Assembly: GCA_944588485.1 (NCBI GenBank)
Contig: OX155895.1
Coordinates: 30,253,234-30,317,233 of the forward strand
Length of the DNA: 64,000 nucleotides
Direction: 5' to 3'
From: Phosphuga atrata
Taxonomy: Eukaryota; Arthropoda; Insecta; Coleoptera; Silphidae
The notes beneath the pieces were generated by a model. The model searched no databases and was not told the DNA's origin. It was given only the letters and a program-made list of their open reading frames with translations. This document shows positions 26,626 to 41,100 of the stretch, piece by piece (within the stretch, counting starts at the first letter, position 1; each line of letters starts with the position of its first letter). The translations under genes were made by a program, and so were the position numbers.

Positions 26626-27650
26626 AATTGAATAAAATTATTTTCAAATAAAATTAAATTATTTTCAAATAAAATTAAATTATTTTCAAATAAATTTTAT
26701 AAATAAAATTAAAATTAAATTATTTTCTAATCAAATTAAATTATTTTGAACTTAATTAAATTATTTGCAAATAAAATTAAATTATTTTTAAATAAAATTA
26801 AATTTCTTTCAAAAATTAAATTATTTTCAAATAAAATTAAATTATTTTCAAATAAATTTAAAATATTTTCAAATAAAATTAAATAATTTTCAAATAAAAT
26901 TAAAATAATGTCAAATAAAATTAAATTATTTTCAAATAAATTAAATTTTTTTCAAATAAAATTAAATTATTTTCAAATAAAATTAAAATATTTTTAAATT
27001 TAATTAAATTAATTATTTTTATTTAAAATTAAATTATTTTCAAATAAAATTAAATTATTTTCAAATAAAATTAAAATATTTTCAGATAAAATTAAATTAT
27101 TTTTAAATAGAATTAAATTATATTCAAATAAAATAAAATTATTTTCAAATAAAATTAAATTATTTTTAAATAAAATTAAATTATTTTCAAATAAAATTAA
27201 AATATTTTCAAATAAAATTAAATTATTTTTAAATAAAAATAAATTATTTTCAAATAAAATTAAATTATTTTTAAATAAAGGTAAATTATTTTCAAATTAA
27301 ATTATTTTCAAATAAAATTAAATTTTTTTCAAATAATATTAAATTAATCTCAAAAAAATTAAATTTTTTTTAAATAAAATTAAATTATTAAAAAAAAAAA
27401 TTAAATTTACTTTAAATAAAATTTAATTATTTCTAAAATAAATTTACTTATTTTCAAATTTAATTAAATTATTTTCAAATTAATTAAAATTATTTTCAAA
27501 TTTAATTAAATTATTTTCGAATATAATAAAATTATTTTCAAATAAAATTAAAATATTTTCAAATTTAATTAAATTATTTTTAAATTAAATAAAATTAAAT
27601 TATTTTCAAATAAAATTAAAATATTTTCAAATTTAATTAAATTATTTTCA
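26626..27650 (+). repeat. 1,026-bp tandem duplication, copy 2
   Basis: Partner of the preceding block with the same marker order. After about 27,650 the sequence switches to block T-type units (AAATGAATTTAAATT, then TTTTTGTACAAT at about 27,791). The ATAAATTTTATAAATAAAAT marker appears a third time at 28,219. Confidence 0.9.
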
Positions 27651-28299
27651 AATTAAATTAAATTATTTTCAAATTAAATTAAATTATTTTCAAATTAAAT
27701 TAAATTATTTTCGAATAAAATTAAATTATTTTCAAATGAATTTAAATTATTTTGAAATAAAATTAAATTATTTTAAAATAAAATTAAATTTTTGTACAAT
27801 AAAATTAAAATATTTTCAAATTTAATTGAATTATTTTCAAATTAAATAAAATTATTTTTAAATTAAATTAATATATTTTCGAATTAAATAAAATTATTTT
27901 CAAATAAAATTAAAATATTTTTAAATTTAATTAAATTTTTTTCAAATTAAATTAAATTATTTTCAAATAAAATTAAATTATTTTCAAATAAAGTTAAAAT
28001 ATTTTTAAATTAAATTATTTTCAAATTAAATTTAATTATTTTCAAATAAAATAAAATTATTTTCGAGTAAAATTAAATTATTTTTAAATAAAATAAATTT
28101 ATTTTCAAATAAAATAAAATTAAAATATTTTCAAATTTAATTAAATTATTTTCAAATTGAATAAAATTATTTTCAAATAAAATTAAATTATTTTCAAATA
28201 AAATTAAATTATTTTCAAATAAATTTTATAAATAAAATTAAAATTAAATTATTTTCTAATCAAATTAAATTATTTTGAACTAAATTAAATTATTTTCAA

Positions 28300-30070
28300 A
28301 TAAAATTAAAATATTTTCAAATTTTATTAAATTATTTTCAAATTAAATTAAATTATTTTCAAATAAAATTAAAATATTTTCAAATTTAATTAAATTATTT
28401 TCAAATAAAATAAAATTATTTTCAAATAAAATTAATTATTTTCAAATAAATTAAAATTATTTTCAAATAAAATTAAATTATTTTTAAATAAAAATAAATT
28501 ACTTTCAAATAAAATTGAATTATTGTCAAATAAAATTAAATTATTTTGAAATAAAATTAAATTATTTTGAAATAAAATTAAATTATTTTCAAATAAAATT
28601 AAATTATTTTCAAATAATATTAAAACTTTTTTAAATAAAATTAAATTATTTTCAAATAAAATTAAATTATTTTCAAACAAAATTAAATTATTTGCATATA
28701 AAATTAAATTATTTTCAAATAAAATTAAATAATTTTCAAATAAAATTAAATCATTTTCACATAAAATTAAATTATTTTCAAATAAAATTAAATTATTTTC
28801 AAATAAAATTAAAACATTTTCAAATAAAATAAAATTATTTTCAAATAAAATTTACTTATTTTCAAACAAAATTAAAATATTTGCAAATAAAATTAAATTA
28901 TTTTTAAATAAAACTAAATTACTTTCAAATAAAATTAAATTAGTTTCAAATAAAATTAAATTATTTTCAAATAAATTTAAAATATTTTCAAATAAAATTA
29001 AATAATTTTCAAATAAAATTAAAATAATTTCAAATAAAATAGAATTATTTTCAAATAAATTAAACTATTTTCAAATAAAATTAAAATGTTTTCAAATTTA
29101 TTTAAATTAAATTATTTTTAAATAAAATTAAATTATTTTCAAATAAAATTAAATTATTTTAAAAAATAATTAAATTATATTCAAATAAAATAAAATTATT
29201 TTCAAATAAAATTAAATTATTTTCAAATAAAATTAAATTATTTTTAAATAAAATTAAAATATTTTCACATAAAATTAAATTATTTTTAAATAAAAATAAG
29301 TTATTTTCAAATAAAATTAAACTATTTTTAAATAAAGGTAAATTATTTTTAAATTAAATAAAATTATTTTCAAATAAAATAAAATTATTTTCAAATAAAA
29401 TTAAATAATTTTCAAATAAAATTAAAATAATTTCAAATAAAATTAAATTATTTTCAAATAAATTAAATTATTTTCAAATAAAATTAAATTATTTTCAAAT
29501 AAAATTAAAATATTTTCAAATTTATGTAAATTAAATTATTTTTAAATAAAATTAAATTATTTTCAAATGAAATTAAATTATTTTTAATTAAAAATATATT
29601 ATTTTCAAATAAAATTTAATTATTTTTAAATAAAGGTAAATTATTTTCAAACTAAATTAAATTAATTTTAAATAAAATTAATTTATTATGAAATGTAAAT
29701 AAATTACTTTCAAATAAAATTAAATAATTTTCAAATAAAATTAAATTATTTTCAAATAAAAATAAATTATTTTCAAATATAATTAAATTATTTTCAAATA
29801 AAATTAAATTATTTTCAAAAATAATTTAATTATTTTCAAATAAAATTAAATTATTTTTAAATAAAATTAAATTATTTTCAAATAAAATTAAATTATTTTC
29901 AAATGAATTTAAATTATTTTGAAATAAAATTAAATTATTTTAAAATAAAATTAAATTTTTGTACAATAAAATTAAAATATTTTCAAATTTAATTGAATTA
30001 TTTTCAAATTAAATAAAATTATTTTTAAATTAAATTAATATATTTTCGAATAAAATAAAATTAGTTTCAA
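28300..30070 (+). repeat. Block T, copy C (partial)
   Basis: This stretch matches copy B from about 23.6 to 25.33 kb at an offset of 4,717-4,738 bp. Shared units include the AAAACATTTTC unit, AGGTAAATT (29,337 and 29,636), ATTATGAAATGTAAATAAAT and TTTTTGTACAAT (TGTACA at 29,960 against 25,222). It lacks the TTGTGCAA cluster. Confidence 0.82.
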
Positions 30071-31379
30071 ATAAAATTAAAATATTTTCAAATTTAATTA
30101 AATTATTTTTAAATTAAATAAAATTAAATTATTTTCAAATAAAATTAAAATATTTTCAAATTTAATTAAATTATTTTCAAATTAAATTAAATTATTTTCA
30201 AATTGAATTAAATTATTTTCAAATTAAATTAAATTATTTTCGAATAAAATTAAATTATTTTCAAGTTAAATTAAAATATTTTCAAATTTAATTAAATTAT
30301 TTTCAAATAAAATTAAATTATTTTCAAAAAAAATTAAATAATTTTCAAATAAAATTAAATTCTTTTTAAATAAATTTAAATTATTTTCATATTAAATTAT
30401 ATTATTTTCAAGAAAAATTAAATTATTTTCAAATAAAATAAATTATGTTTAAATAAAATTAAATTATTTTCAAATAAAATTAAATTATTTCTAAATTAAA
30501 TTTAATTATTTTCAAATAAAATAAAATTATTTTCAAAAAAAATTAAATTGTTTTCGAATAAAATAAAATTATTTTTAAATAAAATTAAAATATTTTCAAA
30601 TTTAATTAAATTATTTTCAAATTAAATTAATTTATTTTCGAAAAAATAAAATAATTTTAGAATAAAATAAAATTATTTTCGAATAAAATTAAATTATTTT
30701 CAAGTTAAATTAAAATATTTTCAAATTTAATTAAATTATTTTAAAATTAAATTAAATTATTTTCATATGAAATTAAATTATTTTCAAATAAAATTAAATT
30801 ATTTTCAAATAAAATTAAATTATTTTCATATTAAATTTCAAAAAAAATTAAATTATTTTTAAATAAAATTAAATTATTTTTAAACAAAATTATATTATTT
30901 TCAAATAAAATTAAATTATTTCTAAATAAAATTTAATTATTTTCAAAATTAATTAAATTATTTCTAAATAAAATTTTATTATTTTCAAATAAAATAAAAT
31001 TATTTTCAAATAAAATTAAATTATTGTACAATAAAATTAAAATATTTTAAAATTTAATTAAATTATTTTCAAATTAAATTAAATTATTTTCGAATAAAAT
31101 AAAATTATTTTCGAATAAAATTAGATTGTTTTCAAATAAATTTAAATTATTTTCAAATTTAAATAAATTATTTAAAAATTAAATTAATTTATTTTCAAAT
31201 ATAATTAAATTATTTTCAAATAAAATTAAATTATTTTTAAATAAAATTAAATTATTTTCAAATTAAATTAAATTATTTTCAAATTAAATTAAATTATTTT
31301 CAAATTAAATTAAAATATATTCAAATTAATTTCAAATTATTTTCAAATAAAATAAAATTATTTTCAAATAAAATTAAAT

Positions 31380-33115
31380 TATTGTACAATAAAATTAAAA
31401 TATTTTCAAATTTAATTAAATTATTTACAAATTTAATTAAATCATTTTCAAATAATATTAAATTATTGTGAAATAAAATTAAATTATTTTCAAATTAAAT
31501 TAAATTATTTTCAAATTAAACTAAATTATTTTCAAATTAAATTAAAATATTTTCAAATTAATTTAAATTATTTTCAAATAAAATAAAATTATTTTCAAAT
31601 AAAATTAAATTATTTTCAAATAAATTAAAATTATTTTCAAATAAAATTAAATTATTTTCAAATAAAATTAATTTACTTTGAAATAAAATTAAATTATTTT
31701 TAAATAAAATAAAATTATTTTGAAATAAAATTAAATTATTTTGAAATAAAATTAAATTAATTTCAAATAAAATAAAATTATTTTCAAATAAAATTAAAAC
31801 ATTTTCAAATAAAATTAAATTATTTTCAAATAAAATAAAATTATTTTCATACAAAATTAAATTATTTGCAAATAAAATTAAATTATTTTCAAATAAAATT
31901 AAATAATTTTCAAATAAAATTTAATTATTTTCAAATAAAATTAAATTATTTTCAAATAAAATTAAATTATTTTCAAATAAAATAAAATTATTTTCAAATA
32001 AAATTAAATCATTTTCAAATAAAATAAAATTATTTTCAAATAAAATTTAATTATTTTCAAACAAAATTAAAATATTTGGAAATAAAATTAAATTATTTTT
32101 AAATAAAATTAAATTACTTTCAAATAAAATTTAATTATTTTCAAATAAAATTAAATTATTTTCAAATAAATTTAAAATATTTTCAAATAAAATTAAATAA
32201 TTTACAAATAAAATTAAAATAATTTCGAATAAAATTAAATTATTTTCAAATAAATTAAATTATTTTCAAATAAAATTAAATTATTTTCAAATAAAATTAA
32301 AATATTTTTAAATTTATTTAAATTAAATTATTTTTAAATAAAATTGAATTATTTTCAAATAAAATTAAATTATTTTTAAATAAAATTAAATTATATTCAA
32401 ATAAAATAAAATTATTTTCAAATAAAATTAAATTATTTTCAAATAAAATTGAATTATTTTCGAATAAAATAAAATTATTTTTAAATAAAATTCAAATATT
32501 TTCAAATTTAATTAAATTATTTTCAAATTAAATTAATTTATTTTCGAAAAAATAAAATAATTTAAGAATAAAATAAAATTATTTTCAAATAAAATTAAAT
32601 TATTTTCAAATAAAATTAAATTATTTTCAAATAAAATTAAAATATTTTCAAATAAAATTAAATTATTTTTAAATAAAAATAAATTATTTTCAAATAAAAT
32701 TAAATTATTTTTAAAAAAAGGTAAATTATTTTCAAATTAAATTATTTTCAAATAATATTAAATTATTCTCAAAAAAAATTAAATTCTTTTTAAATAAAAT
32801 TAAATTATTTTCATATTAAATTATATTATTTTCAAGAAAATTTAAGTTATTTTCAAATAAAATAAATTATTTTTTTTAAATAAAATTAAATTATTAAAAA
32901 AAAAATTAAATTTACTTTAAATAAAATTTAATTATTTCTAAAATAAATTTACTTATTTTCAAATTTAATTAAATTATTTTCAAATTATTTAAATTTTTTT
33001 TCAAATTTAATTAAATTATTTTCGAATAAAATAAAATTATTTTCAAATAAAATTAAAATATTTTTTAAATTTAATTAAATTATTTTTAAATTAAATAAAA
33101 TAAAATTATTTTCAA
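31380..33115 (+). repeat. Block U, copy 1 (1,805-bp tandem duplication)
   Basis: Markers shared with the next copy at an offset of 1,805 bp are ATACAAAATTAAATTATTTG (31,849 and 33,654) and TTTTCAAGAAAA (C at 32,833 and 34,638). The offset at the left end is 1,748 because of an inserted stretch of units in copy 2. The block contains TACAATAAAATTAAAATATT, ATTTACAAATTTAATTAAAT, CGAATAAAATT and AAAAGGTAAATT in order. A third copy runs from about 35,600 to 37,110. Confidence 0.9.
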
Positions 33116-34925
33116 ATAAAATTAAATTATTGTACAATAAAATTAAAATATTTTCAAATTTAATTAAATTATTTACAAATTTAATTAAATCATTTTCAAA
33201 TAATATTAAATTATTGTGAAATAAAATTAAATTATTTTCAAATAAAATTAAATTATTTTCAAATAAAATTAAATTATTTTCAAATTAAATTAAATTATTT
33301 TCAAATTAAATTATTTTCAAATTAAACTAAATTATTTTCAAATTAAATTAAAATATTTTCAAATTAATTTAAATTATTTTCAAATAAAAAAAATTATTTT
33401 CAAATAAAATTAAATTATTTTCAAATAAATTAAAATTATTTTCAAATAAAATAAAATAATTTTCAAATAAAATTAAATTACTTTGAAATAAAATTAAATT
33501 ATTTTTAAATAAAATAAAATTATTTTGAAATAAAATTAAATTATTTTGAAATAAAATTAAATTAATTTCAAATAAAATTAAATTATTTTCAAATAAAATT
33601 AAAACATTTTCAAATAAAATTAAATTATTTTCAAATAAAATAAAATTATTTTCATACAAAATTAAATTATTTGTAAATAAAATTAAATTATTTTCAAATA
33701 AAATTAAATAATTTTCAAATAAAATTTAATTATTTTCAAATAAAATTAAATTATTTTCAAATAAAATTAAATTATTTTCAAATAAAATAAAATTATTTTC
33801 AAATAAAATTAAATCATTTTCAAATAAAATAAAATTATTTTCAAATAAAATTTAATTATTTTCAAACAAAATTAAAATATTTGCAAATAAAATTAAATTA
33901 TTTTTAAATAAAATTAAATTACTTTCAAATAAAATTTAATTATTTTCAAATAAAATTAAATTATTTTCAAATAAATTTAAAATATTTTCAAATAAAATTA
34001 AATAATTTACAAATAAAATTAAAATAATTTTGAATAAAATTAAATTATTTTCAAATAAATTAAATTATTTTCAAATAAAATTAAATTATTTTCAAATAAA
34101 ATTAAAATATTTTTAAATTTATTTAAATTAAATTATTTTTAAATAAAATTGAATTATTTTCAAATAAAATTAAATTATTTTTAAATAAAATTAAATTATA
34201 TTCAAATAAAATAAAATTATTTTCAAATAAAATTAAATTATTTTCAAATAAAATTGAATTATTTTCGAATAAAATAAAATTATTTTTAAATAAAATTAAA
34301 ATATTTTCAAGTTTAATTAAATTATTTTCAAATTAATTTAATTTATTTTCGAAAAAATAAAATAATTTTAGAATAAAATAAAATTATTTTCAAATAAAAT
34401 TAAATTATTTTCAAATAAAATTAAATTATTTTCAAATAAAATTAAAATATTTTCAAATAAAATTAAATTATTTTTAAATAAAAATAAATTATTTTCAAAT
34501 AAAATTAAATTATTTTTAAAAAAAGGTAAATTATTTTCAAATTAAATTATTTTCAAATAATATTAAATTATTCTCAAAAAAAATTAAATTCTTTTTAAAT
34601 AAAATTAAATTATTTTCATATTAAATTATATTATTTTCAAGAAAAATTAAATTATTTTCAAATAAAATAAATTATTTTTTTTAAATAAAATTAAATTATT
34701 AAAAAAAAATTAAATTTACTTTAAATAAAATTTAATTATTTCTAAAATAAATTTACTTATTTTCAAATTTAATTAAATTATTTTCAAATTATTTAAAATT
34801 ATTTTCAAATTTAATTAAATTATTTTCCAATAAAATAAAATTATTTTCAAATAAAATTAAAATATTTTTAAATTTATTTAAATTATTTTTAAATTAAATA
34901 AAATTAAATTATTTTCAAATAAAAT
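33116..34925 (+). repeat. Block U, copy 2
   Basis: Tandem partner of 31.38-33.12 kb. One difference is the A-rich AATAAAAAAAATTATTTTC unit near 33,383, which shifts the reading frame relative to copy 1. Another is TTTTGAATAAAATT in place of TTTCGAATAAAATT near 34,028. Such differences show that the units drift freely. Confidence 0.9.
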
Positions 34926-35599
34926 TAAAATATTTTCAAATTTAATTAAATTATTTTCAAATTAAATTAAATTATTTTCAAATTAAATTACATTATTTTC
35001 AAATTAAATTAAATTATTTTCGAATAAAATTAAATTATTTTCAAATTAAATTAAAATATTTTCAAATTTAATTAAATTATTTTCAAATTAAATTAAATTA
35101 TTTTCAAAAAAAATTAAATTATTTTCAAATAAAATTAAATTCTTTTTAAATAAAATTAAATTATTTTCATATTAAATTATATTATTTTCAAGAAAAATTA
35201 AATTATTTTCAAATAAAATAAATTATTTTTAAATAAAATTAAATTATTTTCAAATAAAATTAAATTATTTCTAAATAAAATTTAATTATTTTCAAATAAA
35301 ATAAAATTATTTTCTAAAAAATTTAAATTATTGTACAATAAAATTAAAATATTTTCCAATTTAATTAAATTATTTTCAAATTAAATTAAATTATTTTCAA
35401 ATTAAATTAAAACATTTTCAAATTTTATTAAATTATTTTCAAATTGAATGAAATGATTTTTAAAAAAATTAAATTATTTTCAAATAAAATTAAATTATTT
35501 TCAAATAAATTTTATAAATAAAATTAATATTAAATTATTTTCAAATAAAATTAAATTATTTCCAAATAAAATTAAATTATTTTCAAATAAAATTAAAAT

Positions 35600-37110
35600 A
35601 TTTTCAAATTTAATTAAATTATTTACAAATTTAATTAAATCATTTTCAAATAATATTAAATTATTGTGAAATAAAATTAAATTATTTTCAAATTAAATTA
35701 AATTATTTTTAAATAAAATTAAATTATTTTCAAATAAAATTAAATTATTTTCAAATAAAATTAAATTATTTTCAAATTAAATTAAATTATTTTCAAATTA
35801 AATTAAATTATTTTCAAATTAAATTAAAATATTTTTAAATTTAATTAAATTATTTTCAAATAAAATAAAATTATTTTCTAATAAAATTAAATGATTTTCA
35901 AATAAAATTAAATTATTTTCAAATAAAATTAAATTATTTCTAAATACAATTTAATTATTTTCAAATAAAATTAAATTATTTTCAAATAAAAATAAATTAT
36001 TTTCAAATAAAATTAAATTATTTTCAAACTAAATTAAATTATTATCAAATAAAATTAAATTATTATGAAATGTAATTAAATTACTTTCAAATAAAATTAA
36101 ATAATTTTCAAATTTAATTAAATTATTTTCAAATTAAATTAAATTATTTTCAAATAAAATTAAAATATTTTCAAATTTAATTAAATTATTTTCAAATAAA
36201 ATAAAATTATTTTCAAATAAAATTAAATTATTTTCAAATAAATTAAAATTATTTTCAAATAATATAAAATTATTTTCAAATAAAATTAAATTACTTTGAA
36301 ATAAAATTAAATTATTTTAAAAAAAAATAAAATTATTTTGAAATAAAATTAAATTATTTTGAAATAAAATTAAATTAATTTCAAATAAAATTAAATTATT
36401 TTCAAATAAAATTAAAACATTTTCAAATAAAATTAAATTATTTTCAAATGAAATTAAATAATTTTCAAATAAAATTTAATTATTTTCAAATAAAATAAAA
36501 TTATTTTCAAATAAAATTAAATTATTTTCAAATAAAATAAAATTATTTTCAAATAAAATTAAATCATTTTCAAATAAAATAAAATTATTTTCAAATAAAA
36601 TTTAATTATTTTCAAACAAAATTAAAATATTTGCAAATAAAATTAAATTATTTTTAAATAAAATTAAATTACTTTCAAATAAAATTTAATTATTTTCAAA
36701 TAAAATTAAATTATTTTCAAATAAATTTAAAATATTTTCAAATAAAATTAAATAATTTACAAATAAAATTAAAATAATTTCGAATAAAATTAAATTATTT
36801 TCAAATAAATTAAATTATTTTCAAATAAAATTAAATTATTTTCAAATAAAATTAAAATATTTTCAAATTTATTTAAATTAAATTATTTTTAAATAAAATT
36901 GAATTATTTTCAAATAAAATTAAATTATTTTTAAATAAAATTAAATTATATTCAAATAAAATAAAATTATTTTCAAATAAAATTAAATTATTTTCAAATA
37001 AAATTAAAATATTTTCCCATAAAATTAAATTATTTTTAAATAAAAATAAATTATTTTCAAATAAAATTAAATTATTTTTAAATAAAGGTAAATTATTTTC
37101 AAATTAATTT
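35600..37110 (+). repeat. Block U, copy 3
   Basis: It repeats ATTTACAAATTTAATTAAAT then CATTTTCAAATAATATT (C at 35,641, against 33,191 and 31,443), followed by ATTATGAAATGTAATTAAAT (about 36,060), AAAACATTTTC (about 36,414), TTTCGAATAAAATT (about 36,779), TTTTCCCATAAAATT (about 37,012) and AAAGGTAAATT (about 37,083). The ATACAAAATT unit of copies 1 and 2 is missing. Confidence 0.8.
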
Positions 37111-38199
37111 AAATTATTTTCAAATAAAATAAAAAAATTTTCAAATAAAATTAAATTATTGTACAATAAAATTAAAATATTTTCCAATTTAATTAAATTA
37201 TTTTTAACTTAAATTAAAATATTTTCAAGTTAAATTAAATTATTTTCGAATAAAATAAAATTTTTTTCAAATAAAATTAAAATATTTGCAAATTTAATTA
37301 AATCATTTTTAAATTAAATTTATTTATTTTCGAAAAAAATTAAATAATTTTAGAATAAAATAAAATTATTTTCAAATAAAATTAAATAATTTTAAAATAA
37401 AATAAAATTATTTTCAAATAAAATTAAAATATTTTCAAATTTAATTAAATTATTTTCAAATTGAATTAAAATATTTTCAAACAAAATTAAATTATTTTCA
37501 AATAAAATTAAATTATTTTCAAATAAAATTAAAATATTTCCAAATTTAATTAAATTATTTCAAATTACATCAAATTATTTTCAAATAAAATTAAAATATT
37601 TTTAAATTCAATTAAATTATTTTCAAATTAAATAAAATTATTTTCAAATTAAATTAAATTATTTTCGAATAAAATAAAATTATTTTCAAATAAAATTAAA
37701 ATCTTTTTGAATTTAATAAAATTATTTTCAAATTAAATTAAATTATTTATATATAAAATTAAATTATTTTCAAATAAAATTAAATTATTTTCAAATAAAA
37801 TTAAATTATTTTTATATTAAATTTCAAAAAAAATTAAATTATTTTTAAATAAAATTAAATTATTTTTAAGTAAAATTATATTATTTTCAAATAAAATTAA
37901 ATTATTTCTAAATAAAATTTAATTGTTTTCAAAATTAATAAAATTATTTCTAAATAAAATTTTATTATTTTCAAATAAAATAAAATTATTTTCAAATAAA
38001 ATTAAATTATTGTACAATAAAATTAAAATATTTTCAAATTTAATTAAATTATTTTCAAATTAAATTAAATTATTTTCAAATAAAATTAAATTATTTTCAA
38101 ATAAAATAAAATTATTTTCAAATAAAATTAAAAAATTTTCAAATAAAATAAAATTATTTTCAAATAAAATTTAATTATTTTACAACAAAATTAAAATAT

Positions 38200-41100
38200 T
38201 TGAAAATAAAATAAAATTATTTTTAAATAAAATTAAATTATTTTCAAATAAAATTAAATTATTTTCAAATAAAATAAAATTATTTTCAAATAAATTTAAA
38301 ATATTTTCAAATAAAATTAAATAATTTTCAAATAAAATTAAAATAATTTCAAATAAAACTAAATTATTTTCAGATAAATTAAATTATTTTCAAATAAAAT
38401 TAAATTATTTTCAAATAAAATTAATATATTTTCAAATTTATTTAAATTAAATTATTTTTAAATAAAATTAAATTATTTTCAAATAAAAATAAATTATTTT
38501 TAAATAAAATTAAATTATATTCAAATAAAATTAAATTATTTTCAAATAAAATAAAATTATTTTCAAATAAAATAAAATTATTTTCAAATAAAATTTAATT
38601 ATTTTCAAACAAAATTAAAATATTTGCAAATAAAATTAAATTATTTTTAAATAAAATTAAATTACTTTCAAATAAAATTAAATTATTTTCGAATAAAATA
38701 AAATTATTTGAAAATAAAATTAAATTATTTTCAAATAAATTAAAATTATTTTCAAATAAAATTAAATTATTTTCAAATAAAATTAAATTATTTTGAAATA
38801 AAACTAAATTATTTTCAAATAAAATTAAATTATTTTCAAATAAAATTAAATTTTTTTCAAATAAAATTAAATTATTTTGAAATAAAACTAAATTATTTTC
38901 AAATAAAATTAAAATATTTTCAAATTTAATTAAATTATTTTCAAATAAAATAAAATTATTTTCAAATAAAATTAAATTATTTTCAAATAAATTAAAATTA
39001 TTTTCAAATAAAATTATATTAATGTTCAATAAAATTAAAATATTTTCAAATTTAATTAAATTATTTTCAAACAAAATTAAATTATTTGCAAATAAAATTA
39101 AATTATTTTCAAATAAAATTAAATAATTTTCAAATAAAATTAAATTATTTAAAAATAAAATTAAATTATTTTCAAATAAAATAAAATTATTTTCAAATAA
39201 AATTATTTTCAAATAAAATTAAAACATTTTCAAATAAAATAAAATTATTTTCAAATAAAATTTAATTATTTTCAAACAAAATTAAAATATTTGCAAATAA
39301 AATTAAATTATTTTTAAATAAAACTAAATTACTTTCAAATAAAAGTAAATTTGTTTCAAATAAAATTAAATTATTTTCAAATAAATTTAAAATATTTTCA
39401 AATAAAATTAAACAATTTTCAAATAAAATTATAATAATTTCAAATAAAATTAAATTATTTTCAAATAAATTAATTTATTTTAAAATAAAATTAAATTATT
39501 TTCAAATAAAATTAAAATGTTTTCAAATTTATTTAAATTAAATTATTTTTAAATAAAATTAAATTATTTTCAAATAAAATTAAATTATTTTTTTAAAAAA
39601 TCACATTATATTCAAATAAAACAAAATTATTTTCAAATAAAATTAAATTATTTTAAAATAAAATTAAATTATTTTCAAATAAAATTAAAATATTTTCACA
39701 TAAAATTAAATTATTTTTAAATAAAAATAAATTATTTTCAAATAAAATTAAACTATTTTTAAATAAAGGTAAATTATTTTCAAATTAAATTAAATTATTT
39801 TCAAATAAAATTTAATTATTTTCAAATAAAATTAAATTATTTTCAAAAAAAAATTAATTATTTTCAAATAAAATTAAATTAATTAAAAAAAAAATTAAAT
39901 TATCTTTAAATAAAATTTAATTATTTCTAAAATAAATTTACTAATTTTCAAATTTAATTAAATTATTTTCAAATTAAATAAAATTATTTTCAATTAAAAT
40001 TAAATTATTTTCAAAAAAAATTTATTAATTTCAAATAAAATAAAATTATTTTCAAATAAAATAAAATTATTGTACAATAAAATTAAAATATTTTCAAATT
40101 TAATTAAATTATTTCCAAATTAAATTAAATTATTTCCAAATTAAAATAAATTTTTATGAAATGTAACTAAATTATTTTCAAATAAAATTAAATTATTTTC
40201 AAATATAATTAAATTATTTTCAAATAAAATTAAATTATTTTCAAAAAAAATTTAATTATTTTCAAATAAAATTAAATTATTTTTAAATAAAATTAAATTA
40301 TCTTCAAATAAAATTTAATTATTTCTAAATAAAATTTACTTATTTTCAAATAAAATAAAATTATTTTCAAATAAAATTAAATTTTTGTACAATAAAATTA
40401 AAATATTTTCAAATTTGATTTAATTATTTTCGAATAAAATAAAATTATTTACAAATAAAATTAAAATATTTTCAAATTTAATTAAATTTTTTTCAAATTA
40501 AATTAAATTATTTTCAAATAAAGTTAAAATATTTTCAAATAAAATTAAATAATTTTCAAATAAAATTAAAATAATTTCAAATAAAATTAAAATATTTTCA
40601 AATAAATTAAATTATTTTCAAATAAAATTAACATATTTTCAAATAAAATTAAAATATTTTCAAATTTATTAAAATTAAATTATTTTTAAATAAAATAAAA
40701 TTATTTTCAAATAAAATTAAATTATTTTTAAATAAAATTAAATTAAATTCAAATAAAATAAAATTATTTTCAAATAAAATTAAATTATTTTCAAATAAAA
40801 TTAAATTATTTTCTAATAAAATTAGAATATTTTCACATAAAATTAAATTATTTTTAAATAAAAATAAATTATTTTCAAATAAAATTAAATTATTTTTAAA
40901 TGAAGGTAAATTATTTTCAAATTAAATTAAATTATTTTCAAATAAAATAAAATTATTTTCAAATAAAATTAAATTATTGTACAATAAAATTAAATTATTT
41001 TCCAATTTAATTAAATTATTTTCAAATTAAATTAAATTATTTTCAAATTAAATTAAATTATTTTCGAATAAAATAAAATTATTTTCAAATAAAATTTAAA

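Noticed and set aside
38595..39212. 205-codon stop-free stretch on the minus strand, and about 30 similar ones of 60-153 codons, all made of heptads such as LILFENN
   Set aside because: The monomer is 21 bp, so any stop-free unit repeats a 7-residue word. The common CAAATTAAATT variant puts a TAA in that frame, and non-multiple-of-three units break it. Copies differ by free substitutions, and there is no sign of a start context, codon bias or conserved ends. No known protein family is recognisable.
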